Part shown: piece after piece, positions 8,349 through 18,411 of the stretch | How positions within the stretch are numbered: the first letter of the stretch is position 1 | Layout of the letters: each line of letters opens with the position of its first letter | Assembly: GCF_014698825.1 (NCBI RefSeq) | Contig: NZ_JACJTT010000025.1 | Span: 1 to 64,000, forward strand | Origin: Richelia sinica FACHB-800 | GTDB taxonomy: Bacteria; Cyanobacteriota; Cyanobacteriia; Cyanobacteriales; Nostocaceae | Reading direction: 5' to 3' | Length of the DNA stretch: 64,000 nucleotides | The notes under the pieces: model-generated | Database searches by the model: none | What the model was told of the DNA's origin: nothing | Seen by the model: the letters and a program-made list of their open reading frames with translations, nothing else | Made by a program: the position numbers and the translations under genes

Positions 8349-11300
8349 ATGGCTGCTGCCAAAATTGAAGCTGCCTTGGCACAGTTAGCAAGTGAAGTCA
8401 GCGATTGTGAACAGGCTCTGCTCAGGTTAATAAGGGTGAGAAAGAATATGTCTGAAAATTCCCAGATAATCAGCGAAATTAATTCTCAATTGTCACAGAT
8501 AAACGTGGCGATTATTGGTATGGCATCTATCTTTCCCCAATCAAAAAATTTACAAGAATATTGGGAAAAAATTATTCAAAAAGTGGATTGTATTACTGAT
8601 GTACCTGCTTCGCGGTGGAGTATAGATGATTACTATGATCCCGACCCGAAAGCACCAGATAAAACCTACTGTAAACGGGGGGGATTTTTACCTGATATTG
8701 ATTTTAATCCCATGGAGTTTGGACTGCCGCCAAATATTTTGGAAGTGACGGATATATCCCAGTTACTGGGTTTGGTGGTGGCAAAAGCTGCTTTGTCAGA
8801 TGCCGGTTATGGTGATGCTGCTAATACAGTTCGCGATCGCACTGGGGTAGTATTAGGAGTAGCTATTGGTAGGCAGTTAGCAGTGCCACTAGGTACTAGA
8901 TTGCAATACCCTGTTTGGGAAAAAGTCCTGAAAAACAGTGGTTTATCAGACGAAGACACCCAAAAAATCATTACTAAAATCAAAAGTGCATATGTGCAGT
9001 GGGAAGAAAACGCCTTCCCTGGTATGTTAGCTAATGTGATTTCTGGACGCATTGCCAACCGTCTCGACTTGGGAGGGATGAACTGTGTAGTTGATGCGGC
9101 TTGTGCTAGTTCCTTGGGGGCCCTGAAGGTAGCCATTAGTGAATTAGTAGAACATCGGGCAGATATGATGTTGACCGGTGGAGTTGATACTGATAACTCA
9201 ATTTTTGCCTACATGTGTTTTAGTAAAACTCCCGCAGTATCTCCCGGTGAAAGAGTCAAACCCTTTGATGCGGAGTCCGACGGGATGATGTTGGGTGAAG
9301 GGGTGGGGATGTTAGTTCTCAAGCGTCTGGAAGATGCCCAACGAGATAACGACCGCATCTATGCAGTGATTAAAGGTATTGGCACTTCTAGTGATGGCAA
9401 GTATAAAAGTATCTATGCCCCCCGTCCGGAAGGCCAAATCAAAGCTTTGCGTCGGGCCTATGCAGAAGCTGGCTTTTCTCCCACAACTGTGGGTTTAATT
9501 GAAGCCCACGGTACTGGCACAATGGTGGGAGACCCAACGGAATTTACGGCTATTGCGGAAGTATTTGGCCAAAATAACCCCAAAACTCAACATATCGCCT
9601 TGGGCAGTGTCAAATCCCAAATTGGTCATACCAAAGCCGCAGCTGGGGCGGCAAGTTTAATTAAAACTGCCTTGGCACTCCATCACAAAGTTTTACCACC
9701 GACTATTAATGTCACTCAACCCCACCCAAAACTCAACATTGAGAATTCCCCATTTTATTTAAATACAGAAACCAGACCTTGGATTAGTCACTCTGACCAA
9801 CCGCGCCGGGCTGGGGTGAGTTCCTTTGGTTTTGGTGGCACTAATTATCATGTGGTCTTGGAAGAATATACCAGGGAACATCATCAAGCCTATCGGTTAC
9901 ACCCAACTCCGGAAACATTGCTCATTTTTGCCCCTACACCAGGTGCATTGTTATCTCGGTGTACAGAAATTCAACAGCAGTTACAATCTGAAGAATCAGA
10001 ACAGCATTATCGAGAATTGGTAGTTGGCTGTCAAAATGCGGAAATCCCTGTTAACTATGCCAGACTGGGATTTGTTGCTAATTCCCTTGGTGATGCGAGG
10101 CAGTTATTACAAATTGCCATTGATGGGTTGAAAAGCCAAGGAGAAGCGGAATTTTGGAAACATCCCAAAGGTATTTATTACCGTCATACAGGAATAGATA
10201 CTACAGGGAAAGTAGTAGCCCTATTTTCTGGTCAAGGTTCCCAGTACCTAGAAATGGGTCGGGAAGTAGTGATGAATTTCCCTTGCTTGCGTCAGGCTTA
10301 CACAGAAATGGATAGGTTGTTGAGTGAAGATAACCTCCAACCAATTTCTGAGGTAGTTTTTCCACCCCCTGTATTTACTGAAGCGGCAAAGAAACAGCAG
10401 GTAGAAACTCTGCAAAAAACAGAATATGCCCAACCAGCCATTGGAACTTTCAGTTTAGGGTTGTACAAGATTTTACAACAGGCAGGATTTAAGGCTGATT
10501 TTGTCGCTGGTCATAGCTTTGGGGAAATTACAGCTTTGTGGGCTGCGGGTGTGTTGAGTGAGTCAGATTATTTGTTCCTGGTCAAAGCTAGGGGACAAGC
10601 AATGGCTACTCCCTCTGACTCTGAAGATGTGGGAGGCATGTTAGCGGTTCAAGGCGATGTTAGTCAAGTTCAGGCATTAATTCGCAATTTTCCCCAGGTA
10701 GCTGTGGCTAATTGGAATTCTCCTCAACAAGTGGTGTTAGCTGGGAAGAAGGCGGAAATTGCCCAGGTGGAGGATATTCTCAAAGCCCATGGTTTGAATA
10801 CGACTTTATTAGGAGTTGGGGCAGCTTTTCACACACCTTTGGTAGCCCATGCCCAAAAACCTTTTGCCCAAGCCATTGAACAGGTGCAGTTCCAACCAGG
10901 GCAAATTCCAGTTTACAGCAATGTCACTGGTCAATGTTACCCAAATTCACCTTCAGCAGTTCCCAAAATTTTGAAGGAACATTTACTCAATCAGGTACAG
11001 TTTCAACAGGAAATTGAAAATATCTATGCTGCCGGTGGTTATTGCTTTGTAGAGTTTGGCCCGAAGAATATTCTCACAAATTTAGTCAAGGAGATTTTGG
11101 GGGATAAACCACATATAGCTGTGGCAGTTAATCCTCATCATACAAAAAATAATGATCACCTCCAGTCTGTGGGAAGCGATCGCACTCTCCGAGAAGCTGT
11201 GATGCAGTTGCGTGTCGCTGGTATGCCCCTGCAAAACCTCGACCCCTATCAAATTTATTCCCCCATTCCCCCACAAGTTGCCCAAAATAAGATGTTGAAT

Positions 11301-14300
11301 GTGCGCTTGAATAGCACCAATTTACAGGAAAAGACTCAAGCAGCCTTTGCTAAGGCCTTAGCAGATGGCCATAAGATTAATGTCTCACCAAATTTGCAAT
11401 CAGTAGCTTTCCAGTCAACCCCAATTGTCAATGATTATCATACAGAACTGACCAACGGTAATCATCATCGCTACACTGACAACGAACATGGGGAATTAGT
11501 TAATGGTAAGAGTCAAGCTGTAAATCAGAATTTCGAGAAAATTGCTACCCATCTTCCAGGTTACAGCCAAATTATTGATAGCTTGGAGAACTCCCTAGCA
11601 GAATTTAGCCGTCAACAGCGCGACTTGGTGCAAGTTCACGAACAATCTTTGCAAAATCAGACAGAATACACTAAGGCCTTTGTCCAATTAATGCAACAGC
11701 AGCATTCTTTATTGGCCAATAGCCCAGCCAATGAACATCAGTCGCAAACACAGCAATTAGCGATCGCTAGTTCTGAGCGTAACATGATGCGGTTCCATGA
11801 TCACCAAGGTGATACCCTCCGCATCCATGAACAATATCTCAACTACCAACAGGAATACACTCATCATTACTTTCAATTACTTCAGCAACATTATCAGCTA
11901 ATAAAGCCAGAAAACCTAGTTTTAGAATCTCCCCATAACGGTTTTAGTCATGGTCATCATTCTCCCACTCCAGTGGAAAATAACGGTCATAAAAAACACA
12001 CTGCAACTATCACCGTTGTTCCCACTACCCCAACTAAAATTGATAATTTCACCCTCAGTCAAACTCTGCTGAATATTGTCAGTGACAAAACAGGTTATCC
12101 CATGGAAATGTTAGACCTGTCCATGGATATAGAGGCAGATTTAGGGATTGATTCGATTAAAAGAGTGGAAATTTTAGGAGGACTGTTAGAACTTTACCCT
12201 GATTTACCCAAACCCAACCCAGAAGAATTAGGTCAATTGCGAACTTTAGGGCAAATTGTTGAATATATTCAAACTTTAATTCCAGAATTATTCAGTCCTC
12301 AAGTAGAGATTTCGGAAGCGGTAATTGCCCCAGCCCAACAGTTGGTAGAAGTTCCCACAGAGGTGATTCCATCTGAACCAATTACCCAAGTTGCGGAACC
12401 TGAATTAGAACCAAAGTCATGTGTTGAATTACCAACTGACCTCAATCAAATTTTCCTCAATATTGTCAGTGATAAAACTGGCTACCCTGCGGAAATGTTA
12501 GACCTGTCTATGGATATAGAGGCAGATTTGGGGATTGATTCGATTAAAAGAGTGGAAATTTTAGGAGGGCTGTTAGAACTTTACCCTGATTTACCCAAAC
12601 CCAACCCAGAAGAATTAGGTCAATTGCGAACTTTAGGGCAAATTGTTGAATATATTCAACAGCAAGCATCAAGTGTCACTCATTTACTGACAACACAACA
12701 TTCAGCCGCAACAGTTTCCAAATTAGACCACAATATTCAGCGTAGTGTTGCCCAGTTAGTGCCACTTCCTCAACCTGATTTTTTAGAATTTAATTTACCA
12801 GAAAATCACGTCATATTAATTACTGATGATGGTTCAGAAACTACTGCCAAACTAGCGGCAACTTGTGTAAATAAAGCTTGGCGAACAGTTATTCTTAGCT
12901 TCCCTGACCAAATATCTACCTTAGACCAGGGAATTCATCAGGTGGTTTTATCAGATTGGCAGGAAGAGACATTACAACAAAAATTAGAATATATTTCCCA
13001 TCATTATGGGTCTATTGCTGCCTTCATTCATTTACACCCAATTAACCATAACGGAACCAGTCACACTGTCCAATATTTAGAAACAGAAAAAACTATCCTG
13101 CGTCACGTCTTTTTAATTGCCAAATATCTCAAGGAACCCCTTAACCAAGCAGCGAGTCAAGGACGCGGTGCTTTCCTTGCTGTTACCCGGTTAGATGGAG
13201 AATTGGGACTAGCCCAACATCATAATTTCGGTGTCATTGGTGCAGGACTATTTGGGCTAACTAAGAGTTTAAATCAGGAATGGGAAGGTGTATTTTGTCG
13301 TTCCCTAGATTTAAGCCCAGACCTAGATAGTGATACCTGTGTTCAACACATTATTGCTGAACTACATGACCCCAATCTTTTGGTGACAGAGGTAGGTTAT
13401 AGCCGCAAAGGTAGATGCACAATTAGTACAGAATTAACTGAATTAATTCCCCATCCATCATTATCAATTAACAAAGACCAAGTATTTCTAGTTAGTGGTG
13501 GTGCCAAAGGGATAACAGCCCAATGTGTCATCAAACTTGCCCAAACATATCAATGTAAATTCGTCCTCTTAGGTCGTTCTCACACAGAACAACAACCAGT
13601 ATGGGCAGAAGGTTATGAAAATGAAGCTGAATTAAAACAGCGTATCATGGAATATTTTCTTGCCCAAGGGGAAAAACCCACCCCGATGATGGTGCAGAAG
13701 AAGTTTCAGACCATTTCTTCCCAACGGGAAATTCACCATACCCTCAAAGCTATAGAAGCAGCAGGGGGACAAGTAGAATATTTGAGTGTGGATATTAGCG
13801 ACGGGGTGTTACTCAAGGAAAAACTAGCCCCTGTAGTTGAACGTTGGGGAGAAATAACTGGCATTATTCACGGTGCAGGTAATTTAGCTGATAAACGCAT
13901 TGAGAAAAAGTCAGTTCAGGATTTTGAGACAGTTTACACTGCTAAAGTCAAAGGCTTAGAAAACCTGCTGCATTGTGTTCCACCCCAGCAACTCAAGCAT
14001 TTGGTCTTATTTTCCTCAGTGGTCGGCTTTTACGGTAATGTGGGACAATGCGATTATGCGATCGCTAACGAAATTCTCAATAAATCAGCCCATCTCATTA
14101 AACTGCACCATCCCCATTGTCATGTCCTCACCATTAACTGGGGCCCTTGGGAAAGTGGTATGGTTTCACCAGAATTAAAAGCAGCTTTTGCGGAACGAGG
14201 TATAGAGACCATTCCTGTTGATATTGGCACACAAATGTTAGTCGCAGAACTAACAAATCCGCAAATAGATCATCCGCAAATTATCATTGGTAGCCCCTTA

Positions 14301-15173
14301 ATTTATATTCCCAATCACTTACCCCAGGAATTAAAAACCTATTCCATTCAACGCCAATTAACATTAACAGCCAATCCCTTTCTACATGACCATGTGATTG
14401 CTAGCCGTCCCGTCCTTCCCGCTACCTGCGGCTTAACATGGATGGCTAATAATTGTGAACAACTTTATCCTGGCTTTAAAACCTTTGCTGCTAACAATTT
14501 CAAAGTCTTAAAAGGCATTGTTTTTGATGAAAATCTTGCTAATCAATACACAATTGACTTAGCAGAAACAGCAAAAATCAATGATCAGCAAATAGAATTT
14601 ACTGCTAAAATTAGTAGTAATACACCAGCAAATAAAATCAGGTATCATTTTAGTACCAACCTGCTCTTAAAGCGAGACATTCCTGTTTCTCCTCATTACG
14701 AACAATTAAACTTGGTTCAGGATCAAGAATTTCTCCCTATCAACCAATCTCTCTATCAAAGCGGTGGTAATAGTCTATTCCACGGTACTACTTTTCAAGG
14801 TGTACAATCTGTCCTCAATGCTAGTCATGAGCATCTCACCATCGAATGCTCTCTACCCCAACCCACAGCACAGCAACAAGGGCAATTCCCAATCATCACA
14901 TTTAATCCCTACATTGCTGATGTTCAAATTCATTCACTATGGTTGTGGACCCAGATTTTTAAACAAGTAGGTTGCCTACCATCAGAAATCAAAACCTTTG
15001 AACAATTTGCACCAGTTCCCTTTGGTGAAAAATTTTACGTCACCTGTCGCATCACATCAACCACAGAAACCAATGTCATTGCTGATGTTATTACCTACAG
15101 TCACCAAGGGCAAATATATAATCGCATGATTGGTGCGGAAGGAACATTTTTACCCAGAAAAATAGCACTTTAA
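8349..15173 (+). CDS. PfaA/HglE-like iterative lipid polyketide synthase (KS-AT-ACP-ACP-KR-DH)
   Basis: A megasynthase of about 2,274 residues. Residue numbers here count from the in-frame TTG at 8319; ATG 8349 is the likelier start, and ATG 8448, behind AAGGGTGAG, is also possible. Domains in order: KS about 64-515 (active Cys262 in DAACASS, His in EAHGTGT, His in GSVKSQIGHTKA); AT about 632-960 (Ser733 in GHSFGE, GAAFHTPL, consistent with malonyl-CoA); a Gln/His-rich helical linker about 1080-1190; two ACPs with Ser1279 and Ser1408 in GIDSIK; KR about 1720-1940 (SGGAKG, Tyr1913); and a C-terminal double-hotdog DH (LHDHVIASRPVLP). No ER or thioesterase is present. This order matches PfaA of PUFA synthases and HglE of heterocyst glycolipid synthesis. 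It presumably builds a long acyl chain with the trans-acting ER downstream. Confidence 0.9.
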   Translation: MAAAKIEAALAQLASEVSDCEQALLRLIRVRKNMSENSQIISEINSQLSQINVAIIGMASIFPQSKNLQEYWEKIIQKVDCITDVPASRWSIDDYYDPDPKAPDKTYCKRGGFLPDIDFNPMEFGLPPNILEVTDISQLLGLVVAKAALSDAGYGDAANTVRDRTGVVLGVAIGRQLAVPLGTRLQYPVWEKVLKNSGLSDEDTQKIITKIKSAYVQWEENAFPGMLANVISGRIANRLDLGGMNCVVDAACASSLGALKVAISELVEHRADMMLTGGVDTDNSIFAYMCFSKTPAVSPGERVKPFDAESDGMMLGEGVGMLVLKRLEDAQRDNDRIYAVIKGIGTSSDGKYKSIYAPRPEGQIKALRRAYAEAGFSPTTVGLIEAHGTGTMVGDPTEFTAIAEVFGQNNPKTQHIALGSVKSQIGHTKAAAGAASLIKTALALHHKVLPPTINVTQPHPKLNIENSPFYLNTETRPWISHSDQPRRAGVSSFGFGGTNYHVVLEEYTREHHQAYRLHPTPETLLIFAPTPGALLSRCTEIQQQLQSEESEQHYRELVVGCQNAEIPVNYARLGFVANSLGDARQLLQIAIDGLKSQGEAEFWKHPKGIYYRHTGIDTTGKVVALFSGQGSQYLEMGREVVMNFPCLRQAYTEMDRLLSEDNLQPISEVVFPPPVFTEAAKKQQVETLQKTEYAQPAIGTFSLGLYKILQQAGFKADFVAGHSFGEITALWAAGVLSESDYLFLVKARGQAMATPSDSEDVGGMLAVQGDVSQVQALIRNFPQVAVANWNSPQQVVLAGKKAEIAQVEDILKAHGLNTTLLGVGAAFHTPLVAHAQKPFAQAIEQVQFQPGQIPVYSNVTGQCYPNSPSAVPKILKEHLLNQVQFQQEIENIYAAGGYCFVEFGPKNILTNLVKEILGDKPHIAVAVNPHHTKNNDHLQSVGSDRTLREAVMQLRVAGMPLQNLDPYQIYSPIPPQVAQNKMLNVRLNSTNLQEKTQAAFAKALADGHKINVSPNLQSVAFQSTPIVNDYHTELTNGNHHRYTDNEHGELVNGKSQAVNQNFEKIATHLPGYSQIIDSLENSLAEFSRQQRDLVQVHEQSLQNQTEYTKAFVQLMQQQHSLLANSPANEHQSQTQQLAIASSERNMMRFHDHQGDTLRIHEQYLNYQQEYTHHYFQLLQQHYQLIKPENLVLESPHNGFSHGHHSPTPVENNGHKKHTATITVVPTTPTKIDNFTLSQTLLNIVSDKTGYPMEMLDLSMDIEADLGIDSIKRVEILGGLLELYPDLPKPNPEELGQLRTLGQIVEYIQTLIPELFSPQVEISEAVIAPAQQLVEVPTEVIPSEPITQVAEPELEPKSCVELPTDLNQIFLNIVSDKTGYPAEMLDLSMDIEADLGIDSIKRVEILGGLLELYPDLPKPNPEELGQLRTLGQIVEYIQQQASSVTHLLTTQHSAATVSKLDHNIQRSVAQLVPLPQPDFLEFNLPENHVILITDDGSETTAKLAATCVNKAWRTVILSFPDQISTLDQGIHQVVLSDWQEETLQQKLEYISHHYGSIAAFIHLHPINHNGTSHTVQYLETEKTILRHVFLIAKYLKEPLNQAASQGRGAFLAVTRLDGELGLAQHHNFGVIGAGLFGLTKSLNQEWEGVFCRSLDLSPDLDSDTCVQHIIAELHDPNLLVTEVGYSRKGRCTISTELTELIPHPSLSINKDQVFLVSGGAKGITAQCVIKLAQTYQCKFVLLGRSHTEQQPVWAEGYENEAELKQRIMEYFLAQGEKPTPMMVQKKFQTISSQREIHHTLKAIEAAGGQVEYLSVDISDGVLLKEKLAPVVERWGEITGIIHGAGNLADKRIEKKSVQDFETVYTAKVKGLENLLHCVPPQQLKHLVLFSSVVGFYGNVGQCDYAIANEILNKSAHLIKLHHPHCHVLTINWGPWESGMVSPELKAAFAERGIETIPVDIGTQMLVAELTNPQIDHPQIIIGSPLIYIPNHLPQELKTYSIQRQLTLTANPFLHDHVIASRPVLPATCGLTWMANNCEQLYPGFKTFAANNFKVLKGIVFDENLANQYTIDLAETAKINDQQIEFTAKISSNTPANKIRYHFSTNLLLKRDIPVSPHYEQLNLVQDQEFLPINQSLYQSGGNSLFHGTTFQGVQSVLNASHEHLTIECSLPQPTAQQQGQFPIITFNPYIADVQIHSLWLWTQIFKQVGCLPSEIKTFEQFAPVPFGEKFYVTCRITSTTETNVIADVITYSHQGQIYNRMIGAEGTFLPRKIAL
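12072..12272 (+). repeat. Tandem ACP-coding repeat, copy 1
   Basis: This 201-bp coding segment is repeated at 12459-12659 with about 10 mismatches, nearly all synonymous. The last 90 bases (12183-12272) are identical between copies. It encodes the first of two ACP domains. The pattern indicates recent duplication or ongoing gene conversion. Confidence 0.9.
12459..12659 (+). repeat. Tandem ACP-coding repeat, copy 2
   Basis: Second copy of the 201-bp ACP segment, offset 387 bp from copy 1. The core from DLSMDIEADLGIDSIK to the end of the repeat is identical at protein level. The intervening linker, rich in Glu, Pro and Val, is not repeated. Confidence 0.9.
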
Positions 15174-15544
15174 AAAGTAATTTCATTTTAGAGAATAAAC
15201 CACATCTTGTTAAAAATTTCAGCCCAACAGGAAAATAATAAATCAATTCAAGATGTGGTTTTCTTATCCCATTTTCCAGAATTATTGCAACAGATGTAGA
15301 TTGGGTTTCCTTCCTCAACCCAACACCTCAAAGTCTTGTCTTTGTTCAGGCTAATTTCTGACTCTGCGAGACAAAAGCTCCTACTAAACTTACCAATCCG
15401 TGAGATTCTTTTCGAGAACTGGTATTAGAGAAACCATCTCTAGCCAATCCAATTTATTAGTTATCTTTTCTCATATATCATCATTCCCCATGCTCTCCTT
15501 ATCGGGAATGTGATTAATTCACCATCTATTTAACTCATATCATC
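15174..15544. other. Intergenic gap inside the lipid cluster
   Basis: 371 bp separate the first two synthase genes. It holds the hairpin at 15197-15261 and probably a promoter for the second gene. No reading frame of note is present. Confidence 0.4.
15197..15261 (+). terminator. Long-loop hairpin with T-rich tail after the megasynthase gene
   Basis: Perfect 13-bp arms, AAACCACATCTTG at 15197-15209 and CAAGATGTGGTTT at 15249-15261, enclose a 39-nt loop and run into TTCTT. It lies 24 bp after the stop codon. It may terminate part of the transcription, although the cluster continues on the same strand. The loop is longer than in standard terminators. Confidence 0.5.
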
Positions 15545-18280
15545 ATGAAAAAAATTACCCAGCAATCAATTCCTACCTTGGCAATTGTCGGTATGGATTG
15601 CTCAATCCCTAATAGCAACAATCTCGATGAATTTGATCATGTAATCTATAATGGATATCAACAATTAACTACTTTATCTCCTGCTGGGTTAACAGGTTCA
15701 CAACAATTAATTTCTAAAATTATAATTAATGCTCTTCAAAATGCCAATATTAGACCAAATAGTCACATAGCAACAATTATAGTTACTAACAACCAATGCA
15801 AAGATGAAAATTTCAGCGGTGTAATTTGTCAAGACTTTAATATTGAATATTTACCTAGCACATCTTCTGTTATTTCCTCCTTACATTTAGCTGAACAATT
15901 ATTAATTACACAGCAATATGACACAATTGTCATTGCCGCTATAAATTTAGTTCACCAACAAATTAATCATTTACATACCAACACATTTAGCTATGCTCAA
16001 GACGCTGTTGATATTTCAGAGAATGAGGGTGCAGCAGCCATAGTTTTACAACGCTCTGATTTAGCAAAAAAAGACAATCATCATATCTATGCCATCATCG
16101 ATGCTATAAGTATTAGCAATCATTCATTGAGCCAAATAAAAGCTATTCAACAAGCTTGTCAAAATGCTTTTGATTTAGCGAACATCACGGCTCAAGAAAT
16201 TGGCTATTTAGAAGTTTTTGCTAGTGGTATTCCTCAAGAAGATGAGGTAGAAATTCAAGGTTTAGTCCAGGCTTACAGCACAGATAAACGCAGTCTCAGT
16301 TGTGCTGTTGGTAGCGTCAAAGCTAATGTTGGTAACACTAAAAATTTATCAGGAATTATGAGCCTGATTAAAACTACACTTTGCCTATACCATCGCTATA
16401 TCCCCGCACTACCTCAATGGACAAGTCCTAAACAGCCACAAATATGGGAGGGAAGTCCTTTTTATGTAGCGACAGAATCGAAACCTTGGTTTTTAGAACC
16501 TGGTGCGACCAGAAGAATAGCTGCTATCAATATGATGGATTTAGATAGCAATTATGCACACATAATTTTGTCAGAAGATATCAATCAGAAAGAGAGAAGA
16601 AGTAAATATTTAGAACAAATTTCCTTACATTTGTTCCCTATCGCAGCTGATAACCGCAATTCTCTCCTAGAACAAATTCATCAACTGAAAACGGAAATTC
16701 ATAGTCATACCCCATCTCTGTCCCAAATCGCAACTCAAACTTATAGAGAATACCAAAAACGTCAATCAGCAACCTATACCCTGGCAATTTTGGCACGAAA
16801 CCATAAGGAACTGACGCGGGAAATTGAAAGAGCAATTCAGGGTGTAAACCTTGCCTTTGACACAGGGAAAGAATGGCAGACTCCCCTTGGTAGCTATTTT
16901 ACAGCCCAACCCCAAGGGCCACATGGTAAAGTTGCCTTTGTTTATCCTGGTTCCTTTACTTCCTATATAGGTATCGGACGTAATCTCTTCCGTTTATTTC
17001 CACAAATTTTCGATGACCCACTCATCAGCAGCGTTTATGAACGAGTTGCTAACATCGAAAAAATACTGTACCCCCGCAGTATAAATAAATTATCTAACAG
17101 ACAACTAGAGGCGATCGAACAAAAATTGATTGATGACCCAGTAGCGATGCTGGAATCAGAAGTTGGCTTTGCGGGACTCTTCACCGCTATTCTCCAGAAT
17201 TATTTCCACATTAAACCTGAATCTAGCATTGGTTACAGTCTTGGTGAAACCAGCATGATGTTAGCCCAAGGTGTGTGGACAAACTTTAAAAAAACCAGTG
17301 ATTATTTAAATTCATCCCCCCTATTTAAAACTCGTTTATCAGGCCCTAAAAATGCTGTCCGTCAACATTGGGGATTACCTATTATCCACAACAACCAAAC
17401 AGAGGAATTTTGGAGTAATTATCTGTTGAGTTGTCCAGTTAGTCTTGTCAAAGAAGTTATTAAACAAGAACCTCGTGTATATATTTCTTTAATTAATACG
17501 CCAGAGGAAGTTGTAATTGTTGGTGATACCCAAGCTTGTAAGCGAGTTATAGAAACTCTCAACTGTGATTATTTTCCTACTTCTATTAATCATGTAATTC
17601 ATTGTGAACCCATGCAATCGGAATATGATGAATTAGTGAAAATTAACACTTTGCCAATTAAAAATGTTCCTAACTGTGTATTTTATTCTGCCGCTGACTA
17701 TGCACCTATAATCCTTGACAGTGATTTAATTGGACATAACATTGCCAAGGCTTTATGTCATGAATTAGATTTTCCTAAACTCATTAACCGTGCCTATAAA
17801 GACAATAATAGAATCTTTATTGAAGTAGGTGTTAATGGTAACTGTTCGCGATGGATTAGCACAATTCTTAAAGATCAAGACCATGTAACTGTTTCCGTAA
17901 ATCGCCGTGGTGTAGAAGACCATGTTTCCATTCTCAAAGCTTTAGCCAAGCTCATTAGTCATCGTTTAGCAATGAATATAACTCCCTTATATTCTGTAGT
18001 GAATCAATATGAGCAAGATGCTCTTCCTCACCTTCCAAAAATTAACACACCACAATTCGTTGCTTCATCTCAACTATTACCTTCTCCTCTAAAAGCCAGA
18101 AACTCTCAACACCTAACTCATTCCAAGATTACACAATATCAGAAATTTCATGACAATCATCTGCGTTTACATCAGTCCCATAGCTTATTTTTGCAATCAC
18201 GGCAGCTATCACTACAAAATATCAGCCTGTTAGTCAAGCAAAAGTTAGAACTATACCAAGATTTAGTCACTAAATCCTAA
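15545..18280 (+). CDS. PfaB-like protein: inactive ketosynthase fold plus acyltransferase domain
   Basis: 911 residues. The N-terminal part (about 10-350) follows the KS fold (LAIVGMDCSIP, ENEGAAAIVLQ, VGSVKANVGNTKN, GSPFYVATESKPW). All three catalytic positions have changed: the Cys region reads TSSVISS, EAHGTGT has become EVFASGI, and the second His is Asn264. The second half (about 455-780) is an acyltransferase (VAFVYPGS), with GYSLGE in place of GHSxGE but the nucleophile Ser565 kept. The C terminus (about 860-911) is a Gln/His-rich helix resembling the linker of the megasynthase. PfaB and HglD-type proteins have this KS-like plus AT layout. It probably acts as a chain-length or loading partner. 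Confidence 0.8.
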   Translation: MKKITQQSIPTLAIVGMDCSIPNSNNLDEFDHVIYNGYQQLTTLSPAGLTGSQQLISKIIINALQNANIRPNSHIATIIVTNNQCKDENFSGVICQDFNIEYLPSTSSVISSLHLAEQLLITQQYDTIVIAAINLVHQQINHLHTNTFSYAQDAVDISENEGAAAIVLQRSDLAKKDNHHIYAIIDAISISNHSLSQIKAIQQACQNAFDLANITAQEIGYLEVFASGIPQEDEVEIQGLVQAYSTDKRSLSCAVGSVKANVGNTKNLSGIMSLIKTTLCLYHRYIPALPQWTSPKQPQIWEGSPFYVATESKPWFLEPGATRRIAAINMMDLDSNYAHIILSEDINQKERRSKYLEQISLHLFPIAADNRNSLLEQIHQLKTEIHSHTPSLSQIATQTYREYQKRQSATYTLAILARNHKELTREIERAIQGVNLAFDTGKEWQTPLGSYFTAQPQGPHGKVAFVYPGSFTSYIGIGRNLFRLFPQIFDDPLISSVYERVANIEKILYPRSINKLSNRQLEAIEQKLIDDPVAMLESEVGFAGLFTAILQNYFHIKPESSIGYSLGETSMMLAQGVWTNFKKTSDYLNSSPLFKTRLSGPKNAVRQHWGLPIIHNNQTEEFWSNYLLSCPVSLVKEVIKQEPRVYISLINTPEEVVIVGDTQACKRVIETLNCDYFPTSINHVIHCEPMQSEYDELVKINTLPIKNVPNCVFYSAADYAPIILDSDLIGHNIAKALCHELDFPKLINRAYKDNNRIFIEVGVNGNCSRWISTILKDQDHVTVSVNRRGVEDHVSILKALAKLISHRLAMNITPLYSVVNQYEQDALPHLPKINTPQFVASSQLLPSPLKARNSQHLTHSKITQYQKFHDNHLRLHQSHSLFLQSRQLSLQNISLLVKQKLELYQDLVTKS

Positions 18281-18411
18281 ATACATTTGCAAAATTTTGA
18301 TATCAAATTAAACATTTTGCCTGAAGAAATTGTTGATATAAAGCGCCAGCTAATCTTTTGCTATTATCCACATTTTCTGTAATTAAATACCCTCCTGAAA
18401 TTGAAAATAAA

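Noticed and set aside
14764-14970. Alternative-frame open frames inside the megasynthase and other large genes
   Set aside because: They overlap genes with clear domain motifs and show no independent coding signals.
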